Part shown: one piece after another, positions 20,816 through 29,730 of the stretch
Numbering within the stretch: position 1 is the stretch's first letter
Layout of the letters: each line of letters begins with the position of its first letter
NCBI GenBank assembly: GCA_949373155.1
Contig: CASICK010000011.1
Location: 13,496 to 77,495, forward strand
Source: an uncultured Synechococcus sp.
Lineage (GTDB): Bacteria > Cyanobacteriota > Cyanobacteriia > PCC-6307 > Cyanobiaceae
Reading direction: 5' to 3'
Length of the DNA: 64,000 nt
Made by a program: the position numbers and the translations under genes
Notes under the pieces: generated by a model
What the model was told of the DNA's origin: nothing
The model's input: the letters and a program-made list of their open reading frames with translations, nothing else
The model's database searches: none

Positions 20816-21108
20816 TCCTCCTTTTGCTTAGATAAAGCACTCTGTGATTTGATGTCGAAATACAGATATTGAAGTCAGGATATTTGTTGATCTTCAAATG
20901 TGACCCGAAAACCCGAGGGAAGCGCCATCTAGCTATTTTATTCTAATATTGGATAAAGCTCAGGCTTGGCATACCGCACGGCTAATGTGTGTATTGATAC
21001 CTCTTTTTAATTGCCTATGTTGCCTTGAAGAGTTTCTTTTGATGCAGTTTTTTTATATTATTCGGATTAGGCTAAAAATTAATTTCTTTTTGCATTTGTT
21101 TGCTGCCC

Positions 21109-21435
21109 ATGAGTTGCTATCGTTTCCGCGTTGAATCTATTCATGATCACTCTACCGAAGAAAGTTCTTTTCAGAGTGTTTGTGATCCCTTCTCGTCATT
21201 CGGCTTAGAGGTTGTGTCGTCCACGCCTTTTGAGCTATGGGCCTCTAGCAATAGTGGTTCTTATAGTGGTGCTTCAGTTCATGTTTCTACTTTAGAGCGG
21301 GAATCCTATAAATTATTCGTTGAGATTAGAAGTTCAGAACCTCAATTCTTAATGTCAAGTAAGGCAAGGAGGTTGGCTGAAGAGCTGCATTGCAACTATA
21401 AGCGGGGGTTTTCGTGTAGTGAGCTTGAGCCTTGA
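21109..21435 (+). CDS. Hypothetical protein upstream of a sigma factor
   Basis: 108 aa from ATG 21109 (ATG 21100 is also open). It has no membrane segment, an acidic/serine-rich middle, and a C-terminal helix SSKARRLAEELHCNYKRGF. No family recognised. It ends five bases before the sigma-factor ATG, so translational coupling is likely and a regulatory role is conceivable. Codon use is AT-rich. Confidence 0.55.
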   Translation: MSCYRFRVESIHDHSTEESSFQSVCDPFSSFGLEVVSSTPFELWASSNSGSYSGASVHVSTLERESYKLFVEIRSSEPQFLMSSKARRLAEELHCNYKRGFSCSELEP

Positions 21436-21440
21436 TTTAA

Positions 21441-22349
21441 ATGGTTCTCTCAGTCAAAAGTAAGAATAGTCTGGCCGTTGATTCGGTGGCTCATTACCTT
21501 AAAGTCATTAGTAGGATTCCACTGCTTACGCCATCAGAAGAGATTGAGCTTGCGCACCATGTTCAATCAATGAAGGAATTACTTAATCTTAAAGAAGAAG
21601 ATCGCACCCTTAAGCAACTACGTTGTATACGCATGGGTAAACGGTCTCGCGACCGTATGATAGCTGCCAATCTAAGGCTGGTAGTGAGTATCGCTAAAAA
21701 CTATCAACATAGTGGCCTTGAACTTTTGGATTTGATTCAGGAAGGATCCGTAGGTCTTTCCCGTGCAGTGGACAAATTTAATCCCTTATTAGGTTATAAA
21801 TTCTCTACGTATTCCTATTGGTGGATTCGGCAATCAATTACCCGTGCACTTGATAACCAGTCACGAATGATTCGTCTTCCATCACATGCAACAGTTAAGC
21901 TCTTCAAGATGAGGAATGTCACGCGTGAGTTAACTCATCGTTTAGAGCGTCCCCCCAACCGTGCGGAGCTGGCGCATGCTATGGGCATTGAAGCCAGAGA
22001 CTTAGATGAGCTTATCGCCCAAAGTTCTCCCTGTTGTTCTCTCGATTCTCACGTCAGTGGTGAAGAGAATCGCGGCACACTTGGAGAACTCATCCCTGAC
22101 AGCAATGGACATGAGCCGATGGCAAGTATTGAGCTCAGTATTCAGAAGGAACGTCTGGGTAGTTGGTTATCTCAGCTCACGGATCGAGATCAACAAATCT
22201 TGTATTTGAGATTCGGTCTCGGTGGCGAAGAACCACTCACCCTTGCCGAAATCGGTCGTCAAATTAATGTGTCTCGTGAACGAGTCCGCCAACTTGAAAC
22301 CAAAGCCATTTCCAATTTGCAATCAATGTCTGGTCATATCCATGCCTAA
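21441..22349 (+). CDS. Group 2 RNA polymerase sigma factor (RpoD-like)
   Basis: 302 aa, the size of non-essential cyanobacterial type II sigma factors. Region 1.2 begins at DSVAHYLKVISRIPLLTPSEE. Region 2 has NLRLVVSIAKNYQ, LDLIQEGSVGLSRAVDKF and the -10-binding YKFSTYSYWWIRQSI. Region 3 is HATVKLFKMRN...; region 4 carries the -35-binding helix LAEIGRQINVSRERVRQLETKA. It probably responds to stress, light or nutrients, but the specific regulon cannot be told. A small unknown gene lies immediately upstream, and the next gene begins about 290 bases downstream. Confidence 0.93.
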   Translation: MVLSVKSKNSLAVDSVAHYLKVISRIPLLTPSEEIELAHHVQSMKELLNLKEEDRTLKQLRCIRMGKRSRDRMIAANLRLVVSIAKNYQHSGLELLDLIQEGSVGLSRAVDKFNPLLGYKFSTYSYWWIRQSITRALDNQSRMIRLPSHATVKLFKMRNVTRELTHRLERPPNRAELAHAMGIEARDLDELIAQSSPCCSLDSHVSGEENRGTLGELIPDSNGHEPMASIELSIQKERLGSWLSQLTDRDQQILYLRFGLGGEEPLTLAEIGRQINVSRERVRQLETKAISNLQSMSGHIHA

Positions 22350-22638
22350 AAGGTTTCTCTTTCAGCAAATCAATATTTTTGTGGTCTTTTTAGGACTTAG
22401 GGATTTCCTGTCTCGATGTACTTTTCGATTTAGTGGTAATAAGCATAAAATGATTCAAGATCGTGGCCCGATTTGTTGGCTGTTCTGTTTTCGCTTTGAC
22501 CTGTTATTTGTGCCAGCCTTATGGATTTATTGTGTTGGTATGGGGTCTGATTTGTTTGTTGATTGTTTCTCTAAGGATCCCTTGATTAGCCCCGGCCATA
22601 CCCTTCAGCCCTCTCGTGTTTTACTATTGATTGAAAGG

Positions 22639-23544
22639 ATGTCTCCTCTCATTTTTTTAGTTCGTCTTTGCAAGCCTCTTGCACTATTGCGTCTTTTTGC
22701 CTGTGTTTTAGGGATGCTTTCCCTTGAGTCTGTTCCGGTATCAGTAAGGGCTCGTCCTAATCCGATTACGTCTACCACCCGTCTTGGGGCGGAATGGGAT
22801 ATTGTCCCGAATACGCAATGGGCTCCGCGATCGATTGACCCCTCCGCAACTCAGGACCGTTCGGTTCAAATCTTCAAATTGCGGCCTGTTATTCCGTTTC
22901 AGATTAATGAAGACTGGACATTGCTAACGCTAACGGTCTTTCGCTTTCTTTCTTTGCCCCAAGCTAATCCTGTGCTCGGTGTTTCGCCTGCTGGACTTCC
23001 AGCGGTCGTGGATTTCGATCAAAAAAATCAGGCTGGCCTCTCAGATGTCAGTCCTATGGCTTTTCTCGTTCCCAACCTTGGCCCTGACTGGACAGTTGGG
23101 CTCGGTCCATCGATCGTCTTCCCTACAGGTGATGGCACGGTCGATAGCGGCAAAGTGTCAGCCGGTCCAGCTTTTCTTGCTTTCTATCATTCCGGCCCAT
23201 GGATTGTTGGTGCTCGGATGAGCAACATCTGGTCTTTTGCGGGAGACCCAGAGCGCGATGACGTTAATACTTTGGCGGTACGAGGACTGTTGCGTTATCA
23301 GCTCAACCGCAGCTGGTATTTAATCTCTTCCCCAATCATTGCCTCTGATTGGACTCAACCAGAGGGCAAAGGCTGGATTGTGCCTGTTGGTGGTGGGCTG
23401 GGTTACTCCTTTCGGTTGGGAGGGCAGCCGATGCAGGTGTCTTTGGAGGGCTACTACAACGCGGTGAAACCTCAATTTGCTGGTGAGGAGTTGCTGGGTG
23501 ACTGGACGATTCGCACGCAATGGCAGGTTCTTTTCCCGAATTGA
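22639..23544 (+). CDS. Outer-membrane beta-barrel-like protein (neuromedin-U/transporter family)
   Basis: 301 aa from ATG 22639, which has GAAAGG just upstream. A longer open frame reaches back to 22222 inside the sigma gene but reads as non-coding. The N-terminal hydrophobic signal (LCKPLALLRLFACVLGML) leads to amphipathic strands: WTLLTLTVFRFLSLP, WTVGLGPSIVFPTG, SAGPAFLAFYHSGPWIVGARMSNIWSFAG and GLGYSFRLG. The SAGP...GPW...IWSFAG pattern is typical of bacterial proteins labelled neuromedin U, which are outer-membrane porin-like proteins. Probably surface-located; substrate unknown. Confidence 0.75.
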   Translation: MSPLIFLVRLCKPLALLRLFACVLGMLSLESVPVSVRARPNPITSTTRLGAEWDIVPNTQWAPRSIDPSATQDRSVQIFKLRPVIPFQINEDWTLLTLTVFRFLSLPQANPVLGVSPAGLPAVVDFDQKNQAGLSDVSPMAFLVPNLGPDWTVGLGPSIVFPTGDGTVDSGKVSAGPAFLAFYHSGPWIVGARMSNIWSFAGDPERDDVNTLAVRGLLRYQLNRSWYLISSPIIASDWTQPEGKGWIVPVGGGLGYSFRLGGQPMQVSLEGYYNAVKPQFAGEELLGDWTIRTQWQVLFPN

Positions 23545-23972
23545 ACCTGGCGATTGATGGTTGCTTGGACTGATCGGGTGATGGTTGGAGTGGCGATGTC
23601 CTTCGCGTAGAGCTTCTTCTTGGCTTCAGCCAGAGAACAGCTGTGTACATCCACAAGCTGCTTGAGCTGGCAGATTTTGAGGAAAATATCGCCGCTGTAA
23701 GCAGGGTTCCACATCACACCCAGCTGCACAGACTGCCTGAGATTTTTATGCTGCCTATCATCATTAATTCGGCGAGTGAGTTGCGTGTCCCCGTCCTGAT
23801 CTGCAATGTCCCAACCAGCACCGCAACGGTCTTTTATTTGCCCTTTGAGATGCTGAGCCACTGGCGGTATTGAAGTCGGGAAAGCAGATCGTTGACAGAG
23901 TGAGATCTTTTTGTTCTCAGGTTGAGCGTTCGCGACAGGTTCATCCCTCAGGCACTTTCCCAGGTGCTCCAT
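23472..23972 (-). CDS. Uncertain small ORF with an HTH-like segment
   Basis: 166-codon open frame whose 3' end overlaps the outer-membrane gene. It is weakly protein-like: FLKICQLKQLVDVHSCSLAEAKKKLYAKDI resembles the MerR-type helix pattern, but there is no good start signal, the N-terminal part is low in hydrophobic order, and it is antisense to a real gene at one end. It may be a remnant of a regulator or a chance frame. Confidence 0.25.
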   Translation of the reverse strand: MEHLGKCLRDEPVANAQPENKKISLCQRSAFPTSIPPVAQHLKGQIKDRCGAGWDIADQDGDTQLTRRINDDRQHKNLRQSVQLGVMWNPAYSGDIFLKICQLKQLVDVHSCSLAEAKKKLYAKDIATPTITRSVQATINRQVQFGKRTCHCVRIVQSPSNSSPAN

Positions 23973-24237
23973 CGTCTCGCGGCAGTTTGGAGGGCTTTCA
24001 ATGGTCTAGCCATTCTCTGAGCAATTCGTCCCTTCTTCCTTCTGGCTTGAAACTGCTCAGGCGAATTCCACGATGCTGGCTGTAGGGCTTAGGAGGATTT
24101 GGCGCAGTCTTGTTTTTCACTGTTAAGCGTTGCATTCATATCTTCTATATGTATTTTAATCGTCAGGTTTTTCCCTTGGGAAAGAGTAAGGTTAAGGTTG
24201 GGGTATTGCTTTCTTGTATCGCCTGGTTCAGGATTTT
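23545..24237. other. 693-bp stretch without a convincing gene
   Basis: Apart from the doubtful minus-strand frame above and a 76-codon plus-strand frame (23643-23873) with no family features, I see no protein or RNA gene. AT content rises toward the beta-helix gene. It could hold decayed coding sequence. Confidence 0.5.
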
Positions 24238-25314
24238 ATGTTTCTCATTTTCAGGTTGCTGAAGTCAAGTTTCCTGGCTTGTAAGCCCTATGTGTGGGCT
24301 GTACTCCTGTTTATTGTCCTCATCTCGCTTGGTTCCTGCTTCCAAGTTAGTGCGGTTAGCACTTATCGGTATGACGGGTCTGTTGACGGGCTTAGGCGGT
24401 ATCTTTTAGATACCAAAGATGCTCGTGTTTCTATCGGGTTGGCTCGTGATGTCTATATAGCGGAGCCCCTTGAGTTTGCTGGTAATTCCTTAGAGATCAG
24501 GGGGGAAGGAGCCCGGATTATTGATCTGTCTGGTCAGGGAGGTTTGCGCCTCAATAAAGTGCAATCTCTTGACTTGTCAGATCTCGAATTTGTCGCTTCT
24601 CCTTCTCGCGCCTTGGATTGTATTGATCAGGACTGCTCTGGGATATTTGTTTCTGGAAGGCCTGGCAGTGACTTGAAGGTTGCGCTCAAGAATGTGTCGG
24701 TCATTGGCGCAGGTGGGCACGGTATTCATGTTCGTGCAGATGATTCGAATGTATTTCTTCGCTCTAGAGATTCTTCTATTCGTTCAGTTGGTTGGTCCTT
24801 GTCCGATCGAGATGGAATCAGGGTTGATCAGACCGGCTCTGGCTCTATTCAATGGCATGATAAAAATTCTTCTTTTGTTGGGAATGGTGGTGATGGTGTT
24901 GAGTTGGATGAGGCTGGTGCAGGTGGGGTGAAGGTTCACCTCTCTGGATCTGTGTTTGAGGCCAATGGAGCTTATTTTTTTGGTCGCTCGGGTGAGGAGG
25001 GGTTTGCCGATGTATCTGAGAAAACTGGATTTGACCTTGACGATGGTTTTGATATCGATGAGGAGGGAGATGGCGATGTCAGGGCTGTTCTGAAAAGGGT
25101 CAGAGTTCTTTCTAACTTTGATGAAGGTATTGATTTTGATGAGCTTAACTCTGGTCTTCTTTCTGTTGAAATAAAAGATTCGACGGTTTTAAGTTGGTTT
25201 GATGAGTCTATTTCTCTTTCCGGAGGTGGGGAGGCTGCTGACCATTGCCTGCTGGTAAATGTTGTCTCGGGTCCTGTTGACTCCCTGCCTGATGGATGCA
25301 GGCGGCTGAGTTGA
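24238..25314 (+). CDS. Secreted acidic right-handed beta-helix protein
   Basis: 358 aa from ATG 24238 (ATG 24214 also open). The N-terminal hydrophobic segment (PYVWAVLLFIVLISLGSCF) looks like a signal or anchor. The rest has the periodic inside-outside pattern of parallel beta-helix (pectate-lyase-like) proteins: SLEIRGEGARIIDLSG, LRLNKVQSLDLSDLEFVAS, LKVALKNVSVIGAGGHGIHVRAD. A strongly acidic block near 270-320 (FDLDDGFDIDEEGDGDV, FDEGIDFDEL) repeats Asp-rich loops that may bind calcium. Four cysteines lie outside the helix core. Substrate and role unknown; possibly a cell-surface or extracellular polysaccharide-related protein. Confidence 0.7.
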   Translation: MFLIFRLLKSSFLACKPYVWAVLLFIVLISLGSCFQVSAVSTYRYDGSVDGLRRYLLDTKDARVSIGLARDVYIAEPLEFAGNSLEIRGEGARIIDLSGQGGLRLNKVQSLDLSDLEFVASPSRALDCIDQDCSGIFVSGRPGSDLKVALKNVSVIGAGGHGIHVRADDSNVFLRSRDSSIRSVGWSLSDRDGIRVDQTGSGSIQWHDKNSSFVGNGGDGVELDEAGAGGVKVHLSGSVFEANGAYFFGRSGEEGFADVSEKTGFDLDDGFDIDEEGDGDVRAVLKRVRVLSNFDEGIDFDELNSGLLSVEIKDSTVLSWFDESISLSGGGEAADHCLLVNVVSGPVDSLPDGCRRLS

Positions 25315-25323
25315 CCTTCCTGC

Positions 25324-26731
25324 TTATTTTCTCTCAATCCCACTGCCGCAGCGCTGGCGGTTGCGTTCGAGCTTTCGGCGCATTCGAGCGGTGATCCCCA
25401 GTTCAGCTCCTCGCCACATTCGATCCATCTCGCGGGTGAAGTGAGCGGCGAGTTCGGGTGAGTGAATCACCAGCAGGGTTTCGTCGTTGGTGTGGGCGGC
25501 AGAGGGTGACCAGTTGAAGGATCCCGTGATCACTGTTTTGTTGTCGATCACCGCGAACTTGTGATGCAGTTTGTCGCCGCGGGCGAGGCGTGGGGTGCCG
25601 ATGCCCTTGAGTGGTTTGGGTAAGGGTTGATTGCCAGCCTCTAATTTGCAGAAGCGATCGGGCAGGGCAACGCCGAGAAGATCAAGCACTTCTGAAAAGG
25701 ACCGGCTGGCAAATCCAGGATCGGCAAGCAGCCGCAGCTTCACTCCAGCGGAAACCCGTTCGGCAAGTTTGTTGCTGAGCTGCTGCGCAGAAAAGACGAA
25801 TAAGGCGAGGTCTATGGTTTTTTTGGCTCCTCCTAGCTGATCCTCAATCACATCAAGTCCATGGCCTGAATCTGTTTTGGCATGGGGTGGAAACAGCACA
25901 TTGCATGGTCACGGAGCCCAGCTGGACGGTTTGCAGAGGCTGGGCGATTTTGTTGCGTCCAAAGCGACTGTTGTTTGAGCCGCCAGGGCCATCGCCCCAC
26001 ATCTGAGCAAACTCTTCTTTAAAAATAGTGGCCAGAGTTGGACTTTGAATGCTGATCAGGTGATTCACATTGCCGCGAGTCTGTGTGGCTCCAGCGTCAC
26101 CATGCATGCCGGAATTGGTGAAGTTAGCGCTGCCAGTAATCACGCGTTCACCATCGATGACGACAAACTTGTGGTGCATCAGGCCACTGCCCTTGCTTCC
26201 GTCTTCGGTGTCATCAATCCAAGCAATCTGTCCGTTCTGAAGGATGAGGAGCGCATCGCTCTTTCGTTCTTCTTCTGGACTCACAACACCGTTTTGATCT
26301 TGATCGGCCTCAACTTTCAGGCGCTGGAGTCGTTTGCGCCCATGACTGCTGAGATCGAGCTCATGCTGCTGGCTCCAGGGAGTGCTGTAGGTATTTTCTA
26401 AAATCACTTTCACGTCCACGCCTTGGCGTGAGGCGGCAACAAGACTCTCAGCGATGCGAGGCAGAGAAAGTTCTTGGACCGCGACCAAGATCTCTTTCTC
26501 GGCAGAATTGATCGCATTGATCAGCATTTGTTCGAGATTGTCGCCATTCCTCCAGGCGCCACTGAGTGGACTGCGATAACGACTAACCGCGCGGTGGTTG
26601 AAACCCACTTCGATTCCATTTGGCACAGTCAGATCGACTGGCCTCTGACCGAGCACAACACCTGCTTGGCTGCAACTGCTCGCGAATAGGCCAACCAGCG
26701 CAGTCACAATCCAGCCCCGCATAGGAAGCAT
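25324..26731 (-). pseudogene. Phospholipase-D-like lipoprotein with two HKD motifs, frame broken at 25900
   Basis: Start near ATG 26731 (or 26722), with a lipoprotein signal ending in LFASSC. The first frame holds HKD motif 1 (HHKFVVIDGERVITGSANFTNSG), and between the domains an EF-hand-like loop, DQDQNGVVSPEE. It stops soon after LGSVTMQ. The next frame starts at 25899, VLFPPHAKTDSG, and contains HKD motif 2 (HHKFAVIDNKTVITGSFNWS). One surplus T at 25900 parts the two; without it the protein is ~468 aa, the normal two-domain PLD layout. Each half alone would lack half the active site, since the two HKD motifs form one site. Likely a periplasmic or outer-surface phosphodiesterase or nuclease; substrate unknown. 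Confidence 0.78.
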
Positions 26732-26786
26732 GTGTTGTGTTCGCTTCACAGGGAAAAAAGAGCTCCTCAATCTGAGGATTCCACCC

Positions 26787-26957
26787 TCAGTGCGGCATCT
26801 CAGATGTCCGCAACATGGCTACAAACCAAAGAGTGCTCAGAACAAGAGCAACACCCACTCCAGCTCCGATACTCACTTTTGCCATGGTGATCGGCACAAG
26901 GATTGGAAAGGCCATGGCGCCTGCCAGGGGAGTGATCGCAACAAACCAACGCAACAT
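26787..26957 (-). CDS. Small conserved membrane protein
   Basis: 56 aa from ATG 26957, with two hydrophobic segments (WFVAITPLAGAMAFPILVPITMA and GVGVALVLSTLWFVAML). An upstream start at 26981 would overlap the DUF4912 gene; the inner ATG leaves a 14-base gap. It probably belongs to the same minus-strand transcript. No function known. Confidence 0.65.
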   Translation of the reverse strand: MLRWFVAITPLAGAMAFPILVPITMAKVSIGAGVGVALVLSTLWFVAMLRTSEMPH

Positions 26958-26971
26958 TGAGGAGTTCAGAA

Positions 26972-28057
26972 TCAGAACCACTCAGCGCGAGCTTCGCTTG
27001 CGGGATTGCTGTTGTCTTCCGGTGTTACACGTTCAAAGTTCAGGGTGATGTTGCGCTTTTGTTCGCCGTCTGCGGCTGTTGCTTCGATGGCGTAAACCTG
27101 TTCGCCATCGCGGAATGGAACTTGGATGCGGAAGGTGCCATCGCTTGAAAGGGGTACATCTTCTTTGCCAATGGTGAGGCGGGCAGAGGGATCTGTTGCG
27201 CCGTAAACGATCAGCTCAGCATCGGCAACAAGCCAAAACGAGCGCTGACGCGGAGCCACTCCACCGAGGCCAGATTCATTGCGCCCGCTGGCCCACAGGC
27301 CAACGCCTGAATCATTGAGTCCGCGCTGATTAGAGCCCATCGAATCGCTTTCATGAAGGATCTCCGAGCCAACGCGGCGACTGCGGAAGTGGGTTGTCGC
27401 GCTTTGGTACAGACGCTCGTGCAGCTTGCTATCAGTTGGTTCTGGATCAGTTGCCGGCATGGTCATAGGCAGCATCGGAGACGCAGTCGGTGTGGCCTCC
27501 AGGCTGAAAGGAACAAACTGATCAAGGATTTGATCGCTTGGATGGAGTGCTGGGACCCTTGCTACTGAGGAGAACGCAAGCGAGATCCACTTGTTTTCTG
27601 ACTTGTATCCAAGTTCAACTCGGTAATCGCGGTCGCAAAGAGGAACAGGCAAATACCACTCAGTGCTGTGGCTATCCACAGGCACTTCCTGGAGGGTGTG
27701 AGGGTGGGATGAGCCGTTTGCAAGTCCGGTCACATCGGCGAGACGCAGGCAGAGGAAGGCTGCTCCTTCTGATTGAGCTTGCCGTCGATCGCTATCGGAT
27801 ATTTCCCAAAAAACGTAAGCCCACTGTGGGTCTCTTGGCAGGAAGACCACGCGGGTCGATGACTCGTGCATGGAGGGGGCATGGAGCTCGGCCTCCATGG
27901 CTTTGAGGTCTCCCTTGCGACGATCTTGACGCTGAGAAATAGCGCTTACAAGGTCTTCCTTGCTCTTCCTGCTGTAGAGGGTCACCCCCAAATCACTCGC
28001 CATATGGCGAAGCTGACGCAGGGTCAGGCGGGCTAGAGATGAGAGGGCTTGCGTCAC
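26972..28057 (-). CDS. DUF4912-domain protein
   Basis: 361 aa from GTG 28057, which falls after the cpcG terminator; the open frame could reach 28198. The N-terminus has a SAP/Rho-like helix pair, LTLRQLRHMASDLGVTLYSRKSKEDLVSAI. The DUF4912 core follows: RVVFLPRDPQWAYVFWEISD and a second beta-rich stretch STEWYLPVPLCDRDYRVELGY. The C-terminus (SARLTIGKEDVPLSSDGTFRIQVPF) looks like another beta-sandwich. The protein has no membrane segment and is probably cytoplasmic. DUF4912 proteins are widespread in cyanobacteria, role unknown; the SAP-like start could mean nucleic-acid binding. Confidence 0.85.
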   Translation of the reverse strand: MTQALSSLARLTLRQLRHMASDLGVTLYSRKSKEDLVSAISQRQDRRKGDLKAMEAELHAPSMHESSTRVVFLPRDPQWAYVFWEISDSDRRQAQSEGAAFLCLRLADVTGLANGSSHPHTLQEVPVDSHSTEWYLPVPLCDRDYRVELGYKSENKWISLAFSSVARVPALHPSDQILDQFVPFSLEATPTASPMLPMTMPATDPEPTDSKLHERLYQSATTHFRSRRVGSEILHESDSMGSNQRGLNDSGVGLWASGRNESGLGGVAPRQRSFWLVADAELIVYGATDPSARLTIGKEDVPLSSDGTFRIQVPFRDGEQVYAIEATAADGEQKRNITLNFERVTPEDNSNPASEARAEWF

Positions 28058-28200
28058 GGACAACCAACCGAGTTTCTTCGGGATCAGTTTGCAGCTAACT
28101 TCCGTTTTTCTGACATCTCCCACTGCTGTGGTCAGCATCTTCTGACTCCAGACCAGCGTGTTTAAGGCCTCAGTTGGCTGCTTCCAAGAGCTGGACACAC

Positions 28201-28225
28201 AAAAAAAGGGGGCCTGATGACCCCC
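28201..28225 (-). terminator. Terminator of the cpcG transcript
   Basis: On the minus strand GGGGG, an eight-base loop and CCCCC are followed by seven T (28207-28201). It is 28 bases beyond the cpcG stop and separates cpcG from the DUF4912 gene. Confidence 0.88.
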
Positions 28226-28252
28226 ACGACTTTTGCTGTTTTTTCTTGTGGT

Positions 28253-29014
28253 TCAGCGACCAACGCTGCGATAAGGAACCTTGGAGAGGTAATCGATATC
28301 TGCACTGCCGCTGGGTGAGGCCCCGCGAGCGCTTCCCATGCCACGGACCCAAGGGAGGTAGTCCTCTGGGAAGCCTCCGCGTTTGATCTTGGCGCGGGCT
28401 GGGATCGTTTTGCCTGGGCCGCCGGTGTAGATGAATTGGGGGAACCCAAGGATTCCGCGGTAATACTCGTCGTAGCGAGGACTGGTGATGTTGAAGGGTG
28501 TGTCTCCTAGATCTCTTCCAGGGAGCACCCTGTTGCGTTGATAGGGGACCGTGTCATAGCCAAAGGCGTCGAGGTATTCCTCACTGTCGAGCAGCGCATC
28601 CACCATCCCGGTAACGCCTTTGGTGGCAATCAAGATCGACCAAGCGATCTCTTCTGATTTACCACTTGTCTTTCGGCCTAAGAGCTTCTCTACAAGGTGG
28701 CGGACCACCTTGTAGTTGCTGTTGAAGCCATAAAAGCTTCTTTGAAACGTGTCGGAGAGGCAGAGTCCACGAACGAAATCGCGGACAGTGATCTGACCGT
28801 CTCGCAGCTGGGATTCCAGATTGACGTCCCGATCTGACTTGAAGGCGTGGAAATAAATCTGCCGGTAGCCGCTTTCAATCACCGTTTTCAGATTGTCGGC
28901 ATCCATGGCGATGTCCATGGAATACGCCCGTGGCACTTCTTCGGATGCGACCCGCAGCGCCGCCACCCTTGAATTTTGGGTGATCGGTGCGTACTGCAAT
29001 AGAGGAATGGCCAC
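28253..29014 (-). CDS. cpcG: Phycobilisome rod-core linker polypeptide CpcG
   Basis: 253 aa. It joins phycocyanin rods to the allophycocyanin core on the thylakoid surface. The CpcG-type N-terminus AIPLLQYAPITQNSRV follows a GTG start at 29014; the longer frame to 29086 is not needed. The Pfam phycobilisome linker domain is evident: YRQIYFHAFKSDRDVNLESQLRDGQITVRDFVRGLCLSD and FNSNYKVVRHLVEKLLGR. The C-terminal segment ends in basic and aromatic patches (YLPWVRGMGSARG) that anchor it to the core. A strong terminator follows. The CpcS-type lyase gene lies upstream on the same strand. Confidence 0.93.
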   Translation of the reverse strand: MAIPLLQYAPITQNSRVAALRVASEEVPRAYSMDIAMDADNLKTVIESGYRQIYFHAFKSDRDVNLESQLRDGQITVRDFVRGLCLSDTFQRSFYGFNSNYKVVRHLVEKLLGRKTSGKSEEIAWSILIATKGVTGMVDALLDSEEYLDAFGYDTVPYQRNRVLPGRDLGDTPFNITSPRYDEYYRGILGFPQFIYTGGPGKTIPARAKIKRGGFPEDYLPWVRGMGSARGASPSGSADIDYLSKVPYRSVGR

Positions 29015-29118
29015 GCAATCTTCATCATCCTTCGCCTGCGATCGTAGAAGAAGAGTCCGGTGCACCTCTTCTTCGCAGGTCAGCACTCACAGTCCGTAAT
29101 AGTTACGGCCGTCAGATC

Positions 29119-29730
29119 TCACCAGCCAAATGGGGCTGAAAGTGGTTCCAATAACTCACCCTTTGTCCCTGCTGGCGCCTTTGTGATGTCCTCGGTTTCT
29201 TCGCTCAAACGCGTTTCCATGCAAAAGGATGCGTTGTTCGAAAGCCCTTCCACCGTGCTGGATCGCAACCTCACATTTGGGCTGGTGAACCAGAAGCGTT
29301 CCCAGACCGTCATGGTTTCGTAGCTAGTGCAGAGGATGAGACCGTCCTGCTGATCCATTTGGAAGGTGGAGGTGGCCGGTGCTTTTTCGGCGTAGCCCAA
29401 ATCGCGAAGCAAGGTGCCGCTGCGGCCGTCATCCCCATCTGGGATTAAGCCAAAGACTGTTTCGCCGTCATGGGCATCGCCGTTTTGATCCCATGCCATC
29501 GAGGCGCTCCAGCGCACAAAGCTGCCTCCTGCAATGCTCCCCGGGGAATGGCCGTGTTGTTCAGCCAGTGTTTGCAGCCGTGGGTCATTCGGATCGAGAT
29601 CTTCCACAACGATGAGGGATCCACCCGCTTCTGCGCGTCGGTGCAAGAGGTGATGAACACTGCGTTGTGATCGCCAGCGACCGCAACTCTGTTGAAAGAA
29701 ATGGACCGCGTTGGCAATGGCCGAGGTCAT
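29119..29730 (-). CDS. cpcS: S-type phycobiliprotein lyase (CpcS/CpeS family)
   Basis: 203 aa lipocalin-like enzyme that attaches phycobilin chromophores to cysteine in phycobiliproteins. The family N-terminus FFQQSCGRWRSQRSVHHL is present, followed by SGSVRWSAS-like beta strands (GGSFVRWSASMAWDQ) and ERFWFTSPNVRLRSS. ATG 29730 overlaps the stop of the gene upstream (ATGA), so it is translationally coupled; further upstream open frame is not needed. The target phycobiliprotein (phycocyanin or phycoerythrin beta chain) cannot be told from this window. Confidence 0.85.
   Translation of the reverse strand: MTSAIANAVHFFQQSCGRWRSQRSVHHLLHRRAEAGGSLIVVEDLDPNDPRLQTLAEQHGHSPGSIAGGSFVRWSASMAWDQNGDAHDGETVFGLIPDGDDGRSGTLLRDLGYAEKAPATSTFQMDQQDGLILCTSYETMTVWERFWFTSPNVRLRSSTVEGLSNNASFCMETRLSEETEDITKAPAGTKGELLEPLSAPFGW

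Noticed and set aside
22222..22638. Upstream extension of the outer-membrane protein frame into the sigma-factor gene
   Set aside because: It overlaps the conserved region 4 of the sigma factor in another frame and precedes the signal peptide; the ATG at 22639 fits better.
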